14,103 nucleotides of DNA, taken from assembly GCA_028275645.1 (NCBI GenBank), contig JAPWUH010000019.1, forward strand, positions 1 to 14,103, written 5' to 3'. Both the position numbers and the translations under genes were made by a program. Of this stretch, positions 6,338-13,512 are shown piece after piece (position 1 is the first letter of the stretch; every line of letters begins with the position of its first letter). The stretch comes from Caldivirga sp. GTDB lineage: Archaea; Thermoproteota; Thermoprotei; Thermoproteales; Thermocladiaceae. Below the pieces are notes generated by a model. The model did no database searches. It saw only the letters and a program-made list of their open reading frames with translations, and was not told where the DNA came from.

Positions 6338-7681
6338 GTGGATAAGGTTAGGCTTGGCGACGGTGAGTACGTTAGGATAGAGGGGCCGGCCATGGTGGAG
6401 GTGTTGAGGGGTTCGCTATACCTCCTGGGTGCCCGGTATGAGGCTGGGGATAAGGTGACTATACTCAGGGCTAGGAGGATTGTGGCTAAGGCCATTGGTG
6501 ATACGGAATTATCACTGGTCTTTGGTCCAGGTGGTTTTGCCGATAAGCCCAAGGCAGGTGAGGAGATGATTGATGAGTGGGACAGTAAACTTAACATTAA
6601 CCTAAAGGGCTCTGTGTTAGTGGTCATGGGTGCAATGGACTCAGGTAAAACGACAATAACCACAATGCTGGTTAATAAGGCAGCGTCAATGGGCTTGAAG
6701 GTGGGTGTGGTTGATGCCGACCCAGGTCAAAACGACCTAGGCCCACCCACGACGATAGCTTGCTCGGTGCTGAAGGGTGGTAGGATAACCCACCTAAGCT
6801 TCATGATCCCACTTAAGCAAGTCTTCATAGGTTCAACAAACCTTGAGGGTAACTGGTATAGGGCTGTTCACGCGGTCACCAAGCTCGTCAACTACCTCAG
6901 GGATAGGGAGGGGGCTGACTTAATAATCATCAACACTGATGGCTGGGTTGAGGGTGAGGGGGCTATTGAGTATAAGAGGACCCTTGTAGCTGCCGTTAAG
7001 CCGAGTTACGTGATAGTGATGAGGAAGGGCGATGAGGTTAACGGCCTAGTGAAGGGGTTGAGCCAGTGGAATACCCTGATCCTCAATGCTCCACCATCCA
7101 TGAGGGTTAGGGATAGGAATGACAGGAAGATCCATAGGGATATGGGGTATGGCAGGTACCTATCACCGTCAAGGGACCTAACGCTAAGCCTAAGCCAGGT
7201 TAACGTAGTTAACATGCCACTAACCGGCAGAAGACTTGACGAAAACTTTGTAAGGTTAATCTCAACGTACCTCAAGGTTAAGCCCATATATGTAGATGCC
7301 TTGAGGAACATGGTGATGGTGGTTTCGGGTAGCGTTAAGGAGCCGACACTAAGGAGCATACCAGGCGGTGTAGCCCTAATCCTTCAACCAAACTGGGAGA
7401 ATGGCCTACTGGTTGGGCTTGAGGATGAGGATGGTTTCCTGGTCTCACTAGCAGTCCTAAGGAGGATTTACTACAATACAGGTAAAATAGTGGTTACAGT
7501 ACCCAGGAGACTAAGCAATGCTGAGTTAGCCAGTGTGAGGAGTATTAGGGTGGGTTCAATAAGGGTTAATGAACAGTTTGAGGAGGTGGATAAATTCAGT
7601 ATAATATACAGGGTTGAGAGGGCACTGCGTGAGAGTGATGCAGGTAAAGGTTTAGAGGTTGGTGCTGACCACCCTGGTTAA
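6338..7681 (+). CDS. Clp1/Grc3-type polynucleotide 5'-hydroxyl kinase
   Basis: Archaeal Clp1-family kinase, which transfers the gamma-phosphate of ATP to 5'-OH ends of RNA (and DNA) in RNA processing or repair. With GTG 6338 it has 447 residues. A beta-rich N-terminal domain (about 1-70; GEYVRIEGPA, VLRGSLYLLG) precedes the P-loop domain. Walker A is GAMDSGKTT (98-106, K104). VVDADPGQNDLGPPTTI (about 125-141) is the hallmark Clp1/Grc3 motif carrying the Walker B Asp and substrate-binding residues. IINTDGW (about 199-205) and a C-terminal beta domain follow. The frame is open further up, to a TTG at 6272 (469 residues), but those residues do not look like the family and a TATA box lies between the two starts. 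Divergent from pcna; FEN1 follows after 60 bases with its own promoter. Confidence 0.9.
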   Translation: MDKVRLGDGEYVRIEGPAMVEVLRGSLYLLGARYEAGDKVTILRARRIVAKAIGDTELSLVFGPGGFADKPKAGEEMIDEWDSKLNINLKGSVLVVMGAMDSGKTTITTMLVNKAASMGLKVGVVDADPGQNDLGPPTTIACSVLKGGRITHLSFMIPLKQVFIGSTNLEGNWYRAVHAVTKLVNYLRDREGADLIIINTDGWVEGEGAIEYKRTLVAAVKPSYVIVMRKGDEVNGLVKGLSQWNTLILNAPPSMRVRDRNDRKIHRDMGYGRYLSPSRDLTLSLSQVNVVNMPLTGRRLDENFVRLISTYLKVKPIYVDALRNMVMVVSGSVKEPTLRSIPGGVALILQPNWENGLLVGLEDEDGFLVSLAVLRRIYYNTGKIVVTVPRRLSNAELASVRSIRVGSIRVNEQFEEVDKFSIIYRVERALRESDAGKGLEVGADHPG

Positions 7682-7704
7682 CCTATGAATTATGTGAATT
7701 GGGG

Positions 7705-7713
7705 AATAAATTA
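7705..7713 (+). promoter_or_regulatory. Probable TATA box of the FEN1 gene
   Basis: AATAAATTA is centred about 32 bases before the FEN1 ATG in the 60-base gap after clp1, implying a leader of about five bases. FEN1 is therefore likely transcribed separately from clp1. Confidence 0.4.
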
Positions 7714-7741
7714 ATACGCCAGTGTTTAACCTAGCCCTAAT

Positions 7742-8794
7742 ATGGGTGTTACCGAGCTGGGTAAGCTCATCCCGGATAACCTAAGGAGGAGGATTGATTT
7801 TAACCAACTTAATGGGAAGGTCATAGCCCTAGACGCCTATAATGCACTATACCAATTCCTAGCCTCAATAAGGCAGCCTGACGGCACACCACTAATGGAC
7901 TCCCAGGGTAGGGTCACTAGTCACTTAAGTGGGTTACTGTACAGGACAATAAACCTACTTGAGTATGGCATTAAGCCCGTCTACGTCTTCGACGGTAAGC
8001 CACCTGAATTGAAGCTGCTTGAGATTGAGAAGAGGAGGAGGGTTAGGGAGAAGGCGGTGGAGGAGTGGGTTAAGGCTATGGAGGAGGGTAGGAGGGCTGA
8101 GGCTAGGAAGTATGCCCAGAGGGCCCTATTCATAACCAACGACATGGTTGATGAGGCTAAGAAACTTCTCAACTACATGGGTGTGCCCTGGGTTCAGGCA
8201 CCCAGTGAAGGTGAGGCGCAGGCAGCATACATGGCCATTAGGGGTATTGTTTGGGCAGTGGGTAGTCAGGACTATGACTCTCTGCTATTCGGCGCGCCTA
8301 AACTTGTGAGGAACCTTACCATTTCAGGTAGGAGGAAGCTCCCGGGTAAGGATGAGTACGTTGAGGTTAACCCAGAGTTGATAGAGCTTGGTGACGTGCT
8401 TAAGGCACTTAAGCTAAGGGATAGGGCCCAGTTAATAGACCTAGCCATAATCCTCGGCACGGATTACAACCCAGATGGGGTACCTGGAATAGGGCCTCAG
8501 AGGGCCCTAAAGCTCATACAGGATCACGGTAGCCTAGATAAGTTACTCAACACCGTGCTTAAGGGTGCTCAGTTCCCCGTGGATCCACTTAAGATAAGGG
8601 AGTTTTTCCTAAACCCGCCGGTTAACCAGAATGTTGAGGTTGAATTCAGGGAGCCTGATGAGGATGGTGTAGTTAAGCTGCTGGTTGAGGAGCATGACTT
8701 CAGCGAGGATAGGGTTAGGAACGCCTTAGAGAGGCTTAAGAAGAGTATGAGTAAGGTTAAGGGTTCAACAACCCTTGACTCATTCTTCGGCTGA
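7742..8794 (+). CDS. fen: Flap endonuclease 1 (XPG/Rad2 family)
   Basis: Structure-specific nuclease that removes 5' flaps during Okazaki fragment maturation and base excision repair. At 350 residues it has the normal archaeal length. The N-terminal [11 protein letters not shown] is family-typical, and the initiator Met must be followed directly by Gly2, which fixes the start. Catalytic metal ligands are all visible: D31, D84 (VFDGKPP), E156 and E158 (SEGEAQ), D177 and D179 (SQDYDS), D241 (GTDYNPDG). The DNA-binding helix-hairpin-helix is [10 protein letters not shown] (246-255). The helical-arch region is about 90-135. The extreme C-terminus TTLDSFFG is a PCNA-interacting PIP-box tail in which the usual Gln is replaced by Ser. 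Its partner PCNA is encoded 1.5 kb upstream on the opposite strand. The small gene at 8801 follows after six bases, probably in the same transcript. Confidence 0.97.
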   Translation: MGVTELGKLIPDNLRRRIDFNQLNGKVIALDAYNALYQFLASIRQPDGTPLMDSQGRVTSHLSGLLYRTINLLEYGIKPVYVFDGKPPELKLLEIEKRRRVREKAVEEWVKAMEEGRRAEARKYAQRALFITNDMVDEAKKLLNYMGVPWVQAPSEGEAQAAYMAIRGIVWAVGSQDYDSLLFGAPKLVRNLTISGRRKLPGKDEYVEVNPELIELGDVLKALKLRDRAQLIDLAIILGTDYNPDGVPGIGPQRALKLIQDHGSLDKLLNTVLKGAQFPVDPLKIREFFLNPPVNQNVEVEFREPDEDGVVKLLVEEHDFSEDRVRNALERLKKSMSKVKGSTTLDSFFG

Positions 8795-8800
8795 TCACCT

Positions 8801-9061
8801 ATGGTCAGCCAGGGTAAGGTAGACTGCTCATACATTGATAAACTGCTCAACCTACTCGAGGACCCATTCTCAATCTACTACAGTGATGGCTACCTTAATA
8901 GTGAGGGGATGACAATACTAAGTCTCTTAGCCAAGGCAACACTACAGGAGTGGCCTTGGATAACGCCCCTCTTCAGGAAGGTTAGGGTTAAGAGGGATTA
9001 CCAATCCGTGGCTAACCTGGCCAGGGGGATTAGGGAGCTGTGCCAGGGTCACGTCTCCTAA
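8801..9061 (+). CDS. Small protein of unknown function downstream of FEN1
   Basis: An 86-residue reading frame starting with ATG six bases after the FEN1 stop, without a clear ribosome-binding site. I do not recognise it. It reads as a plausible soluble, mostly helical protein with a tryptophan/proline turn (LQEWPWITPLFRKV, about 48-61) and two cysteines (C9 and C81). Codon use (AGG, GTT, CTA) resembles its neighbours, and its frame fills the gap after FEN1. Its last 32 bases overlap, antisense, the end of a possible minus-strand microprotein gene. It is most likely co-transcribed with FEN1. No function can be given; the evidence for it being a gene is length, position and composition only. 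Confidence 0.55.
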   Translation: MVSQGKVDCSYIDKLLNLLEDPFSIYYSDGYLNSEGMTILSLLAKATLQEWPWITPLFRKVRVKRDYQSVANLARGIRELCQGHVS

Positions 9062-9173
9062 GGGCCTTAACGTTGTTAATGTAGACTTTAAGCAAATCCC
9101 CGCTACCACGCCTAAGTATGAGTATCAGAATTACCAGGAGCACGGTAATGGCGTTCTTAACCAACCTAGCCAC
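9030..9173 (-). CDS. Possible 47-residue single-membrane-span microprotein
   Basis: On the minus strand a GTG at 9173 opens a 47-codon frame ending in TAA at 9030. The product has a short positive start (VARLVKNA), a hydrophobic helix of about 13 residues (ITVLLVILILILR, 9-21), then a basic tail (RRGSGDLLKVYINNVKALRRR), so an anchored, cytoplasm-facing protein is plausible. In-frame TGA lies just upstream, so GTG 9173 or the TTG three codons in would be the start. An AT-rich box (9194-9206) lies about 25 bases upstream on this strand and is shared with the divergent gene at 9224. It occupies the otherwise empty 162-base gap and overlaps the end of the 86-residue gene by 32 bases. No family recognised; could be chance. 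Confidence 0.35.
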   Translation of the reverse strand: MARLVKNAITVLLVILILILRRGSGDLLKVYINNVKALRRRDPGTAP

Positions 9174-9193
9174 GTGGCATCCTCAACCTAACC

Positions 9194-9206
9194 GTTAAAT
9201 ACATTT
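9194..9206 (+). promoter_or_regulatory. AT-rich promoter box, possibly serving both strands
   Basis: GTTAAATACATTT contains a TATA-like core centred 26 bases before GTG 9224 on the plus strand, supporting a leaderless start there. Read on the minus strand (AAATGTATTTAAC) it is about 25 bases ahead of GTG 9173. It is the only AT-rich block in this gap. Confidence 0.5.
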
Positions 9207-9223
9207 CGCACTCAGTCAAATCG

Positions 9224-10558
9224 GTGAGGGGTGTTAGTCTCCAGGATATCTGCAGGGGGGTTAGGGGTCAGGTGGACCTTGCCCCAGCCGTGAGGCAGTT
9301 CATAGAGTTAACCCTGGCTACGGTAGATAACCCACAGTTCACGTACCTAATAACCCCCCATTGGGGTAGTAGAGCCTTAAGCAGGGTCATCATTAACAAT
9401 GACATGGGTGGGGTTTCGCTGTCACCGCTATTCTCAGGGGAGGGTGTGTCCAATAGGCCATTGATACTCAACTTTAACAAATCCTTAATCGGCAGGAGGG
9501 GGGATTACGCAAGGGCCTTGAGGGGCGGTTACGATTCCGTGGTGTACGTTGGCGATGGTGGTTACGCCGGCGCTCAACTATTGGTCGGTGACTTAACCGT
9601 TAAGGCGAGGGGGCTACCGACGGAAATACCCGTACTTTATGTTAAGGCTGGTGTGAGTGGTTTAGGCATTAAGTATAGTGTGGACTTCACCATAAGGAAT
9701 GAGCTTTACTACGACCTGGTCATAATTAAGGAAGGTGACTCACCCTACCTAGTAGTCATGGGGTTTAACGTCAGCCCACTATTCCTGGGTATTGATAGCT
9801 GCGGCCTAGTTAATGCACTGGTTAGCGCCGCTAAGGCCATAGCCTCACCAGACCTGAGACTGAGCTACGTGATTCACGTGGCCATTAACGATGAGTGGGG
9901 TAACCCAAGGTTCCCACCACTCTACTGGGGCTTCAGCACAATAAACTTCATCGAGGGTACACTCCCCAAGTTATCAACGGACCTAACACCACTGATTTAC
10001 ATATACGTTGACTCGGTGGGGGACTACGTAGATGTTGAGGCCCCTGAGGAGGTTAGAGGCGCGTTAGGTGAGGGCCTGGGTAGCTTAACCTTCACTGAGT
10101 CACCGGGCATACTGCCCGATAACTATGGCTACTGGCCCATTTTGATTAGGCGCGGTGAACCAGGTGATGTAGGCGTCACCTCTGATTTTAATGGACTGGT
10201 GAGGAGTCTGCTGGGCAGACTTGAGTCTAATCCCCAGGGATTCATCAACAGGGTTAGTGGGCTCTTTGCCAGGCATGTTGAACAAGCCTTCAATGCCAGT
10301 GGTATTGGTGAACTGGTTAGGAGGGTGAACCCTGACAATGCATCGGTGATTAAGGGCATGGTGGTTAAGTACGTTTACAATAGGGTTAGAGATACCATAA
10401 GCAGGGTTAACCTGCTGAGTCTCAACAATGCGGAGCCCATTGTGAACATAACCACCGGTGAGGTTTACCTAGACGCACCTGGTGATGCAGCTGAGGCAGA
10501 GCTAATGAACCTGAGGCTAAGCATTCTTGATAAGGTTAAGGCGCTGCTGGTTAAGTAG
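9224..10558 (+). CDS. M28-peptidase-like protein with degenerate zinc site
   Basis: A 444-residue protein starting at a leaderless GTG. It resembles family M28 aminopeptidases (DUF-level similarity, judged by eye). YLVVMGFNVSP (175-185) stands where M28 has VVVGAHxDS, GIDSCGLVNALVSAAKAIA (189-207) matches GxDDxxSGxAxLLExARxLA, VIHVAINDEWG (216-226) matches the FxxxxEEWG strand, IYIYVDSVG (258-266) matches the NxDMVG strand, and DNYGYWPILIRRG (299-311) matches SDHxPFxxxGIP. The family ligands D191, E224 and D263 appear kept. The first zinc His is replaced by N182, the His/Asp near it are missing, and no His is seen where the last ligand should be. A PA-like insert may span about 105-145. The C-terminal ~120 residues are a helical extension. 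No signal peptide, so probably cytoplasmic. Probably non-catalytic or using another chemistry; function unknown. Confidence 0.6.
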   Translation: MRGVSLQDICRGVRGQVDLAPAVRQFIELTLATVDNPQFTYLITPHWGSRALSRVIINNDMGGVSLSPLFSGEGVSNRPLILNFNKSLIGRRGDYARALRGGYDSVVYVGDGGYAGAQLLVGDLTVKARGLPTEIPVLYVKAGVSGLGIKYSVDFTIRNELYYDLVIIKEGDSPYLVVMGFNVSPLFLGIDSCGLVNALVSAAKAIASPDLRLSYVIHVAINDEWGNPRFPPLYWGFSTINFIEGTLPKLSTDLTPLIYIYVDSVGDYVDVEAPEEVRGALGEGLGSLTFTESPGILPDNYGYWPILIRRGEPGDVGVTSDFNGLVRSLLGRLESNPQGFINRVSGLFARHVEQAFNASGIGELVRRVNPDNASVIKGMVVKYVYNRVRDTISRVNLLSLNNAEPIVNITTGEVYLDAPGDAAEAELMNLRLSILDKVKALLVK

Positions 10559-10592
10559 GACCCGGTTGAATGCGGTACCTCAGCTTTAAGCC

Positions 10593-10599
10593 TTATAAA
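10593..10599 (+). promoter_or_regulatory. TATA box of the HtrA-type protease gene
   Basis: TTATAAA is centred 24 bases before the ATG at 10620, the best TATA match in the window, with AAGCC upstream as a possible BRE. Transcription should start at or next to the ATG (leaderless). Confidence 0.6.
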
Positions 10600-10619
10600 C
10601 CACGGTACAGACTGCACCT

Positions 10620-11543
10620 ATGCTACCTGGCATAAGGGAGTTGATACCTGGCGTGGTCAATAAGGTGAGTTCATCCATAGTGGCCATAATGACCGCTGGG
10701 GCTGTTATTGATGAGTGGCTTAATGTAGTTCCCATTAGGGGGTTTGGGACTGGGTTCGCTGTGGATAAGCACTACGTGGCCACGGCATCGCATGTGGTCT
10801 CTCAGCCTGGTGAAGTATCCGTGGTGACCAGTGATGGTGACTTACTTGAGGCTGAGGTGGTGGGTGCAGACCCTGAGGTTGATACAGCCGTGCTCAGGGT
10901 TGACGGTGACTTAACACCGATTAAGCTGGGGGACTCTGATAAGCTAATGGTTGGTGAACCAGTAATAGCAATTGGCTACCCACTGGGCCTAATGAACCAA
11001 CCCACAGCAACCTTCGGCATAGTTTCAGCCCTGGGCAGAACCATAAAGGTTGGTGAGATAATGCTTGAGGGGCTTATACAGACAGACGCGGCCATAAACC
11101 CAGGTAACTCAGGTGGACCATTAGTGAACCTAGACGGTGAGGTGGTGGGCATAAACACTGCCATAGTTGCGGGGGCTCAGAATATAGGCTTCGCAGTCCC
11201 AATAAACCTAGCCAAGTTATCCATAAACGACCTGATGAGCAGGGGTTACGTTAGGAAGCCGAGGATAGGCATATATGGTGTCGACGTTAATAGGGTTCTA
11301 GCCAGGCAGTATAGGCTACCCGTGGATAGGGGAGTCCTGGTGGTTCATGTTCAGCCCTACTCCCCAGCGGAGGAGGCTGGGTTAAGGAGGGGTGATGTAA
11401 TCACGAACATAGATGACGTTGAGTTGACGTCAATAGTGAAGCTTAAGACATACCTATACTCCAGGTATGCCGAGGGTAAGAGGGAATTTAAGCTGAGGTT
11501 GATTAGGGGTAGGAGGACTATCACGGTTGACGTTACCGTATAG
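10620..11543 (+). CDS. HtrA/DegP-type serine protease with one PDZ domain
   Basis: A 307-residue trypsin-like serine protease of the HtrA (Deg) family, which degrades or refolds damaged proteins. The protease domain spans about residues 10-210. The catalytic triad is complete: H58 in TASHVV, D88 in VDTAVL and S164 in NPGNSGGPLV. The oxyanion-hole glycine pattern is normal. A single C-terminal PDZ domain (about 215-305; GVLVVHVQPYSPAEEAGLRRGDVI) binds C-terminal peptides and controls activity. There is no hydrophobic signal peptide or anchor at the N-terminus (MLPGIRELIPGVVNKVSS...), so the protein is probably cytoplasmic, unlike bacterial DegP. A leaderless promoter fits the ATG at 10620. It has its own promoter and is probably not in one operon with the M28-like gene 61 bases upstream. 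Confidence 0.94.
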   Translation: MLPGIRELIPGVVNKVSSSIVAIMTAGAVIDEWLNVVPIRGFGTGFAVDKHYVATASHVVSQPGEVSVVTSDGDLLEAEVVGADPEVDTAVLRVDGDLTPIKLGDSDKLMVGEPVIAIGYPLGLMNQPTATFGIVSALGRTIKVGEIMLEGLIQTDAAINPGNSGGPLVNLDGEVVGINTAIVAGAQNIGFAVPINLAKLSINDLMSRGYVRKPRIGIYGVDVNRVLARQYRLPVDRGVLVVHVQPYSPAEEAGLRRGDVITNIDDVELTSIVKLKTYLYSRYAEGKREFKLRLIRGRRTITVDVTV

Positions 11544-11596
11544 ATGCATACGCCGGGGCAGCCTTAACCGTGGATTAAGTTGACGAACCGGGAAAG

Positions 11597-11604
11597 TTTA
11601 ATAA
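11597..11604 (+). promoter_or_regulatory. TATA box of the DUF151 gene
   Basis: TTTAATAA, preceded by GGAAAG as a possible BRE, is centred about 25.5 bases before the ATG at 11626. The spacing indicates a leaderless transcript. Confidence 0.55.
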
Positions 11605-11625
11605 GAAGCCTATTGGGCATTAAAT

Positions 11626-12105
11626 ATGCCTGAGAGTCAGGAAACGGAGGAGTACCTGGAGGCTGTTGTTGAGGGTGTTTATGTCACAGCTACAGGCTCT
11701 GAGGCCGTTATGCTTCTAGGCACCGATGAGTGGGGTGACTTCGTGTTACCCATTTGGATAGGCATGCCTGAGGCGTTGAGCATACAGAAGGCTATGGGGC
11801 AAATGGACTTCCCAAGGCCACTAACCCACGACCTGCTTGTCGACATTTTAGAGAGATTGAACGCAACCATTGAGAAGGTTACGATAGATGCACTCGTTGA
11901 CCACACCTACACGGCTACAATATACCTTAGGGATAATAGAAGCGGCTCCCGGCATTACATTGACGCCAGGCCCAGTGATGCCGTTGCCATAGCGCTTAGG
12001 GTTAATGCACCCATACTGGTGGCTAAGCATCTTAAACGGTACACGGTGTCCATAAGCGAACTACTGGGTAGGTCACAGGAGGGCGGTGAAGGTAAGTCTA
12101 TTTAA
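11626..12105 (+). CDS. DUF151 / bifunctional nuclease (BFN) domain protein
   Basis: A 159-residue protein of the DUF151/BFN family, widespread in archaea, bacteria and plants. Some members are reported to have RNase/DNase activity; the archaeal role is not settled. The domain covers about residues 10-145. Diagnostic segments are LPIWIGMPEA (41-50), RPLTHDLLVDIL (64-75) and YIDARPSDAVAIALR (111-125), all conserved in the family. VEGVYVT...AVMLLGTDEWG forms the opening strands. The last 15 residues (RSQEGGEGKSI) are a polar tail. The ATG at 11626 has a TATA box at the right distance. It is convergent with the NifX-like gene, 28 bases away. No signal peptide; cytoplasmic. Confidence 0.9.
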   Translation: MPESQETEEYLEAVVEGVYVTATGSEAVMLLGTDEWGDFVLPIWIGMPEALSIQKAMGQMDFPRPLTHDLLVDILERLNATIEKVTIDALVDHTYTATIYLRDNRSGSRHYIDARPSDAVAIALRVNAPILVAKHLKRYTVSISELLGRSQEGGEGKSI

Positions 12106-12133
12106 CATGCCTTAAAAACAATTTACCCCACCC

Positions 12134-12514
12134 TTAACCTTCATAATGGCTATGATACATGCGGCCATGTTCATGGGTGGGTGCGTTAGCCACCTGAACC
12201 TCACCATTAATAATCATTTTAACCGCATCATCGGCATTAAGCCCCTCAGGCACTATGTAGATGCTAATACCCAGTGACCTAGCCATGTTAAATCCAAGCC
12301 TACCTATCTCACTAACCACTAGGGCGTCTGCACCAATCTCCTTGACCCTTCTAAGTGCGTATAAGCCCCTATGCATTTCAGCCTGCATTGCCGGATTCGG
12401 TTCCCTGCTAACTAGCTTCACGTTACCACCATAATCCTCGTAAACCAGTATATACTCCCCTTCCCCTGGGCCTGTGACTAAGTTTTCAGCATCGACTATT
12501 ACCGCTATCCTCAT
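12134..12514 (-). CDS. NifX/NafY-like dinitrogenase iron-molybdenum cofactor-binding family protein
   Basis: A 126-residue protein of the family that includes NifX, NafY and the NifB C-terminal domain (RNase H-like fold). In non-nitrogen-fixing archaea such proteins are thought to bind or move Fe-S or Mo-type clusters. The fold pattern is clear: MRIAVIVD opening strand, EYILVYED strand, HRGLYALRRVKEIGADALVVSEIGRLGFNMARSLGISIYIVPE (about 48-90) for the core helix-strand-helix, and a DDAVKMIINGEV helix. The C-terminus APTHEHGRMYHSHYEG carries four histidines (114, 116, 121, 123), a possible metal-binding tail. No nif genes are near, so a nitrogenase role is not implied. TATA-like sequence 27 bases upstream supports the ATG at 12514. 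Divergent from the unknown gene at 12623. Confidence 0.88.
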   Translation of the reverse strand: MRIAVIVDAENLVTGPGEGEYILVYEDYGGNVKLVSREPNPAMQAEMHRGLYALRRVKEIGADALVVSEIGRLGFNMARSLGISIYIVPEGLNADDAVKMIINGEVQVANAPTHEHGRMYHSHYEG

Positions 12515-12536
12515 GAGCTACCGATATCGTATTCGA

Positions 12537-12544
12537 TTTTTAAA
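12537..12544 (-). promoter_or_regulatory. TATA box of the NifX-like gene
   Basis: On the minus strand this reads TTTAAAAA, centred about 26.5 bases before the ATG at 12514, fitting a leaderless start. Confidence 0.55.
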
Positions 12545-12552
12545 TGTTTTGG

Positions 12553-12562
12553 GTTCATGAAC
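12553..12562. repeat. 10-base palindrome between divergent genes
   Basis: GTTCATGAAC is a perfect inverted repeat located between the two divergent promoters (12537-12544 minus, 12570-12579 plus). It could be an operator acting on both genes, but a 10-base palindrome can also be chance. Confidence 0.25.
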
Positions 12563-12569
12563 AGCCAAA

Positions 12570-12579
12570 AGATTAATAA
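12570..12579 (+). promoter_or_regulatory. Possible TATA box of the unknown gene at 12623
   Basis: AGATTAATAA would give a transcript starting near 12600, with a short leader carrying TAGGTG (12611-12616) as ribosome-binding site seven bases before the ATG. A second AT block (GTTAAAAATA, 12598-12607) lies closer and cannot be excluded. Confidence 0.35.
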
Positions 12580-12622
12580 CCTTAATGTGTAATCACGTTA
12601 AAAATATGCCTAGGTGTTGTGA

Positions 12623-13438
12623 ATGCTGGCTTACATTGATTACCCTGGGGGTAGGGAGATTGTGACTAATCCACTTGAGTTGATTAACAGATATAGGTCG
12701 TTTCCAGGTGCATTAGTGTCAACGATAGTCATGGTTGGGGGTGTTGATGTCAATGAAGACTACTTTAAGGTGTGGGCATCTCTAACGGGTAGTAGGCGGC
12801 TTATTGAAGATGCCTATGGCGAGGTTTGGTCATACATTAAGGGTATTGCTGATGATGAGGACCTTGTATCACTCGTAATGAGGGTTTACGAGGAGTCCAG
12901 TGAATTAGTAGATCTAGTAGCATTGTCCAATGCACTTAAACTATTCCTCGGGCTCAACATATATGACTTAGGACTAGCCATAATATACGAAAACCCACTG
13001 ATGGCTCTAAATGGTGTGAGAATGGAGTTAAGAACCGGTAGGGCGCTGTTGGCTAAGAGGCATAGGGTGGAGGACATTGAATTAAACACTGCACTTGTGC
13101 TTCAACCTGAGACCAATAGGCAGGTTGTTGACTGGGGTAATCCAGGGGTGTTACCGGCCAGTGGCGCCATAGGCGATGAGTCTGTAAGCGACCCAGCATT
13201 CACAATCCTAACCAGCGGCATTAGGTTAATATCGAAGCCCACTTCAACCAAATTAACGTTACTAACCCAAAGTGCACGGACAAGCGGCTGTGATGGACAA
13301 CTAGTAATCTTACCGTTAACCCTTACAGGCGGTTTAATATCTAAATTGCAGAGTGAGTTGATGAAACATGGATTAACCGTAACCATGCAGGTTAATTTAA
13401 CCAGTGCATTAGAATGCCTAACTAATTCCCCATCTTAA
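12623..13438 (+). CDS. Protein of unknown function
   Basis: A 271-residue protein I do not recognise. The start is fixed by an in-frame TGA directly before the ATG, with AGGTG upstream as ribosome-binding site. No signal peptide is seen. The first 125 residues look helical and acidic (GIADDEDLVSLVMRVYEESSELVDLVALSNALKLFLG, about 75-111, is amphipathic). A middle part (about 125-150) has basic residues (MELRTGRALLAKRHR). The last 120 residues are richer in Ser/Thr and beta-branched residues, suggesting a separate beta-type domain, and contain C223 and C264. Codon use matches the neighbours, so no sign of recent transfer. It faces the NifX-like gene across a divergent promoter region and converges with the surface-protein gene. 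Possibly a lineage-specific crenarchaeal protein. Confidence 0.65.
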   Translation: MLAYIDYPGGREIVTNPLELINRYRSFPGALVSTIVMVGGVDVNEDYFKVWASLTGSRRLIEDAYGEVWSYIKGIADDEDLVSLVMRVYEESSELVDLVALSNALKLFLGLNIYDLGLAIIYENPLMALNGVRMELRTGRALLAKRHRVEDIELNTALVLQPETNRQVVDWGNPGVLPASGAIGDESVSDPAFTILTSGIRLISKPTSTKLTLLTQSARTSGCDGQLVILPLTLTGGLISKLQSELMKHGLTVTMQVNLTSALECLTNSPS

Positions 13439-13512
13439 CCATAATATTATAGATTTTTGTTATAAAAATTAAGATTAGGTGTTTTAAGAGTTAGAGTACT
13501 AAAACTTATTCA
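13439..13512. terminator. Convergent AT-rich terminator region
   Basis: The 74 bases between the two converging genes are strongly AT-rich. The plus strand has GATTTTTGTT shortly after the unknown gene's stop, and the minus strand has TTAATTTTTATAAC after the surface-protein stop. Crenarchaeal transcripts often end at such T-rich runs without a hairpin, so this is likely a two-way termination zone. Confidence 0.5.

Noticed and set aside
12134..12514. Nitrogen fixation capacity suggested by the NifX-like protein
   Set aside because: No nifH, nifD or nifK is present, and this family is common in archaea that do not fix nitrogen.
12841..12870. TGATGATGA resembling a C box of a C/D box RNA
   Set aside because: It is inside the coding frame of the unknown gene (Ala-Asp-Asp-Glu), with no matching D box at a suitable distance that I could see.
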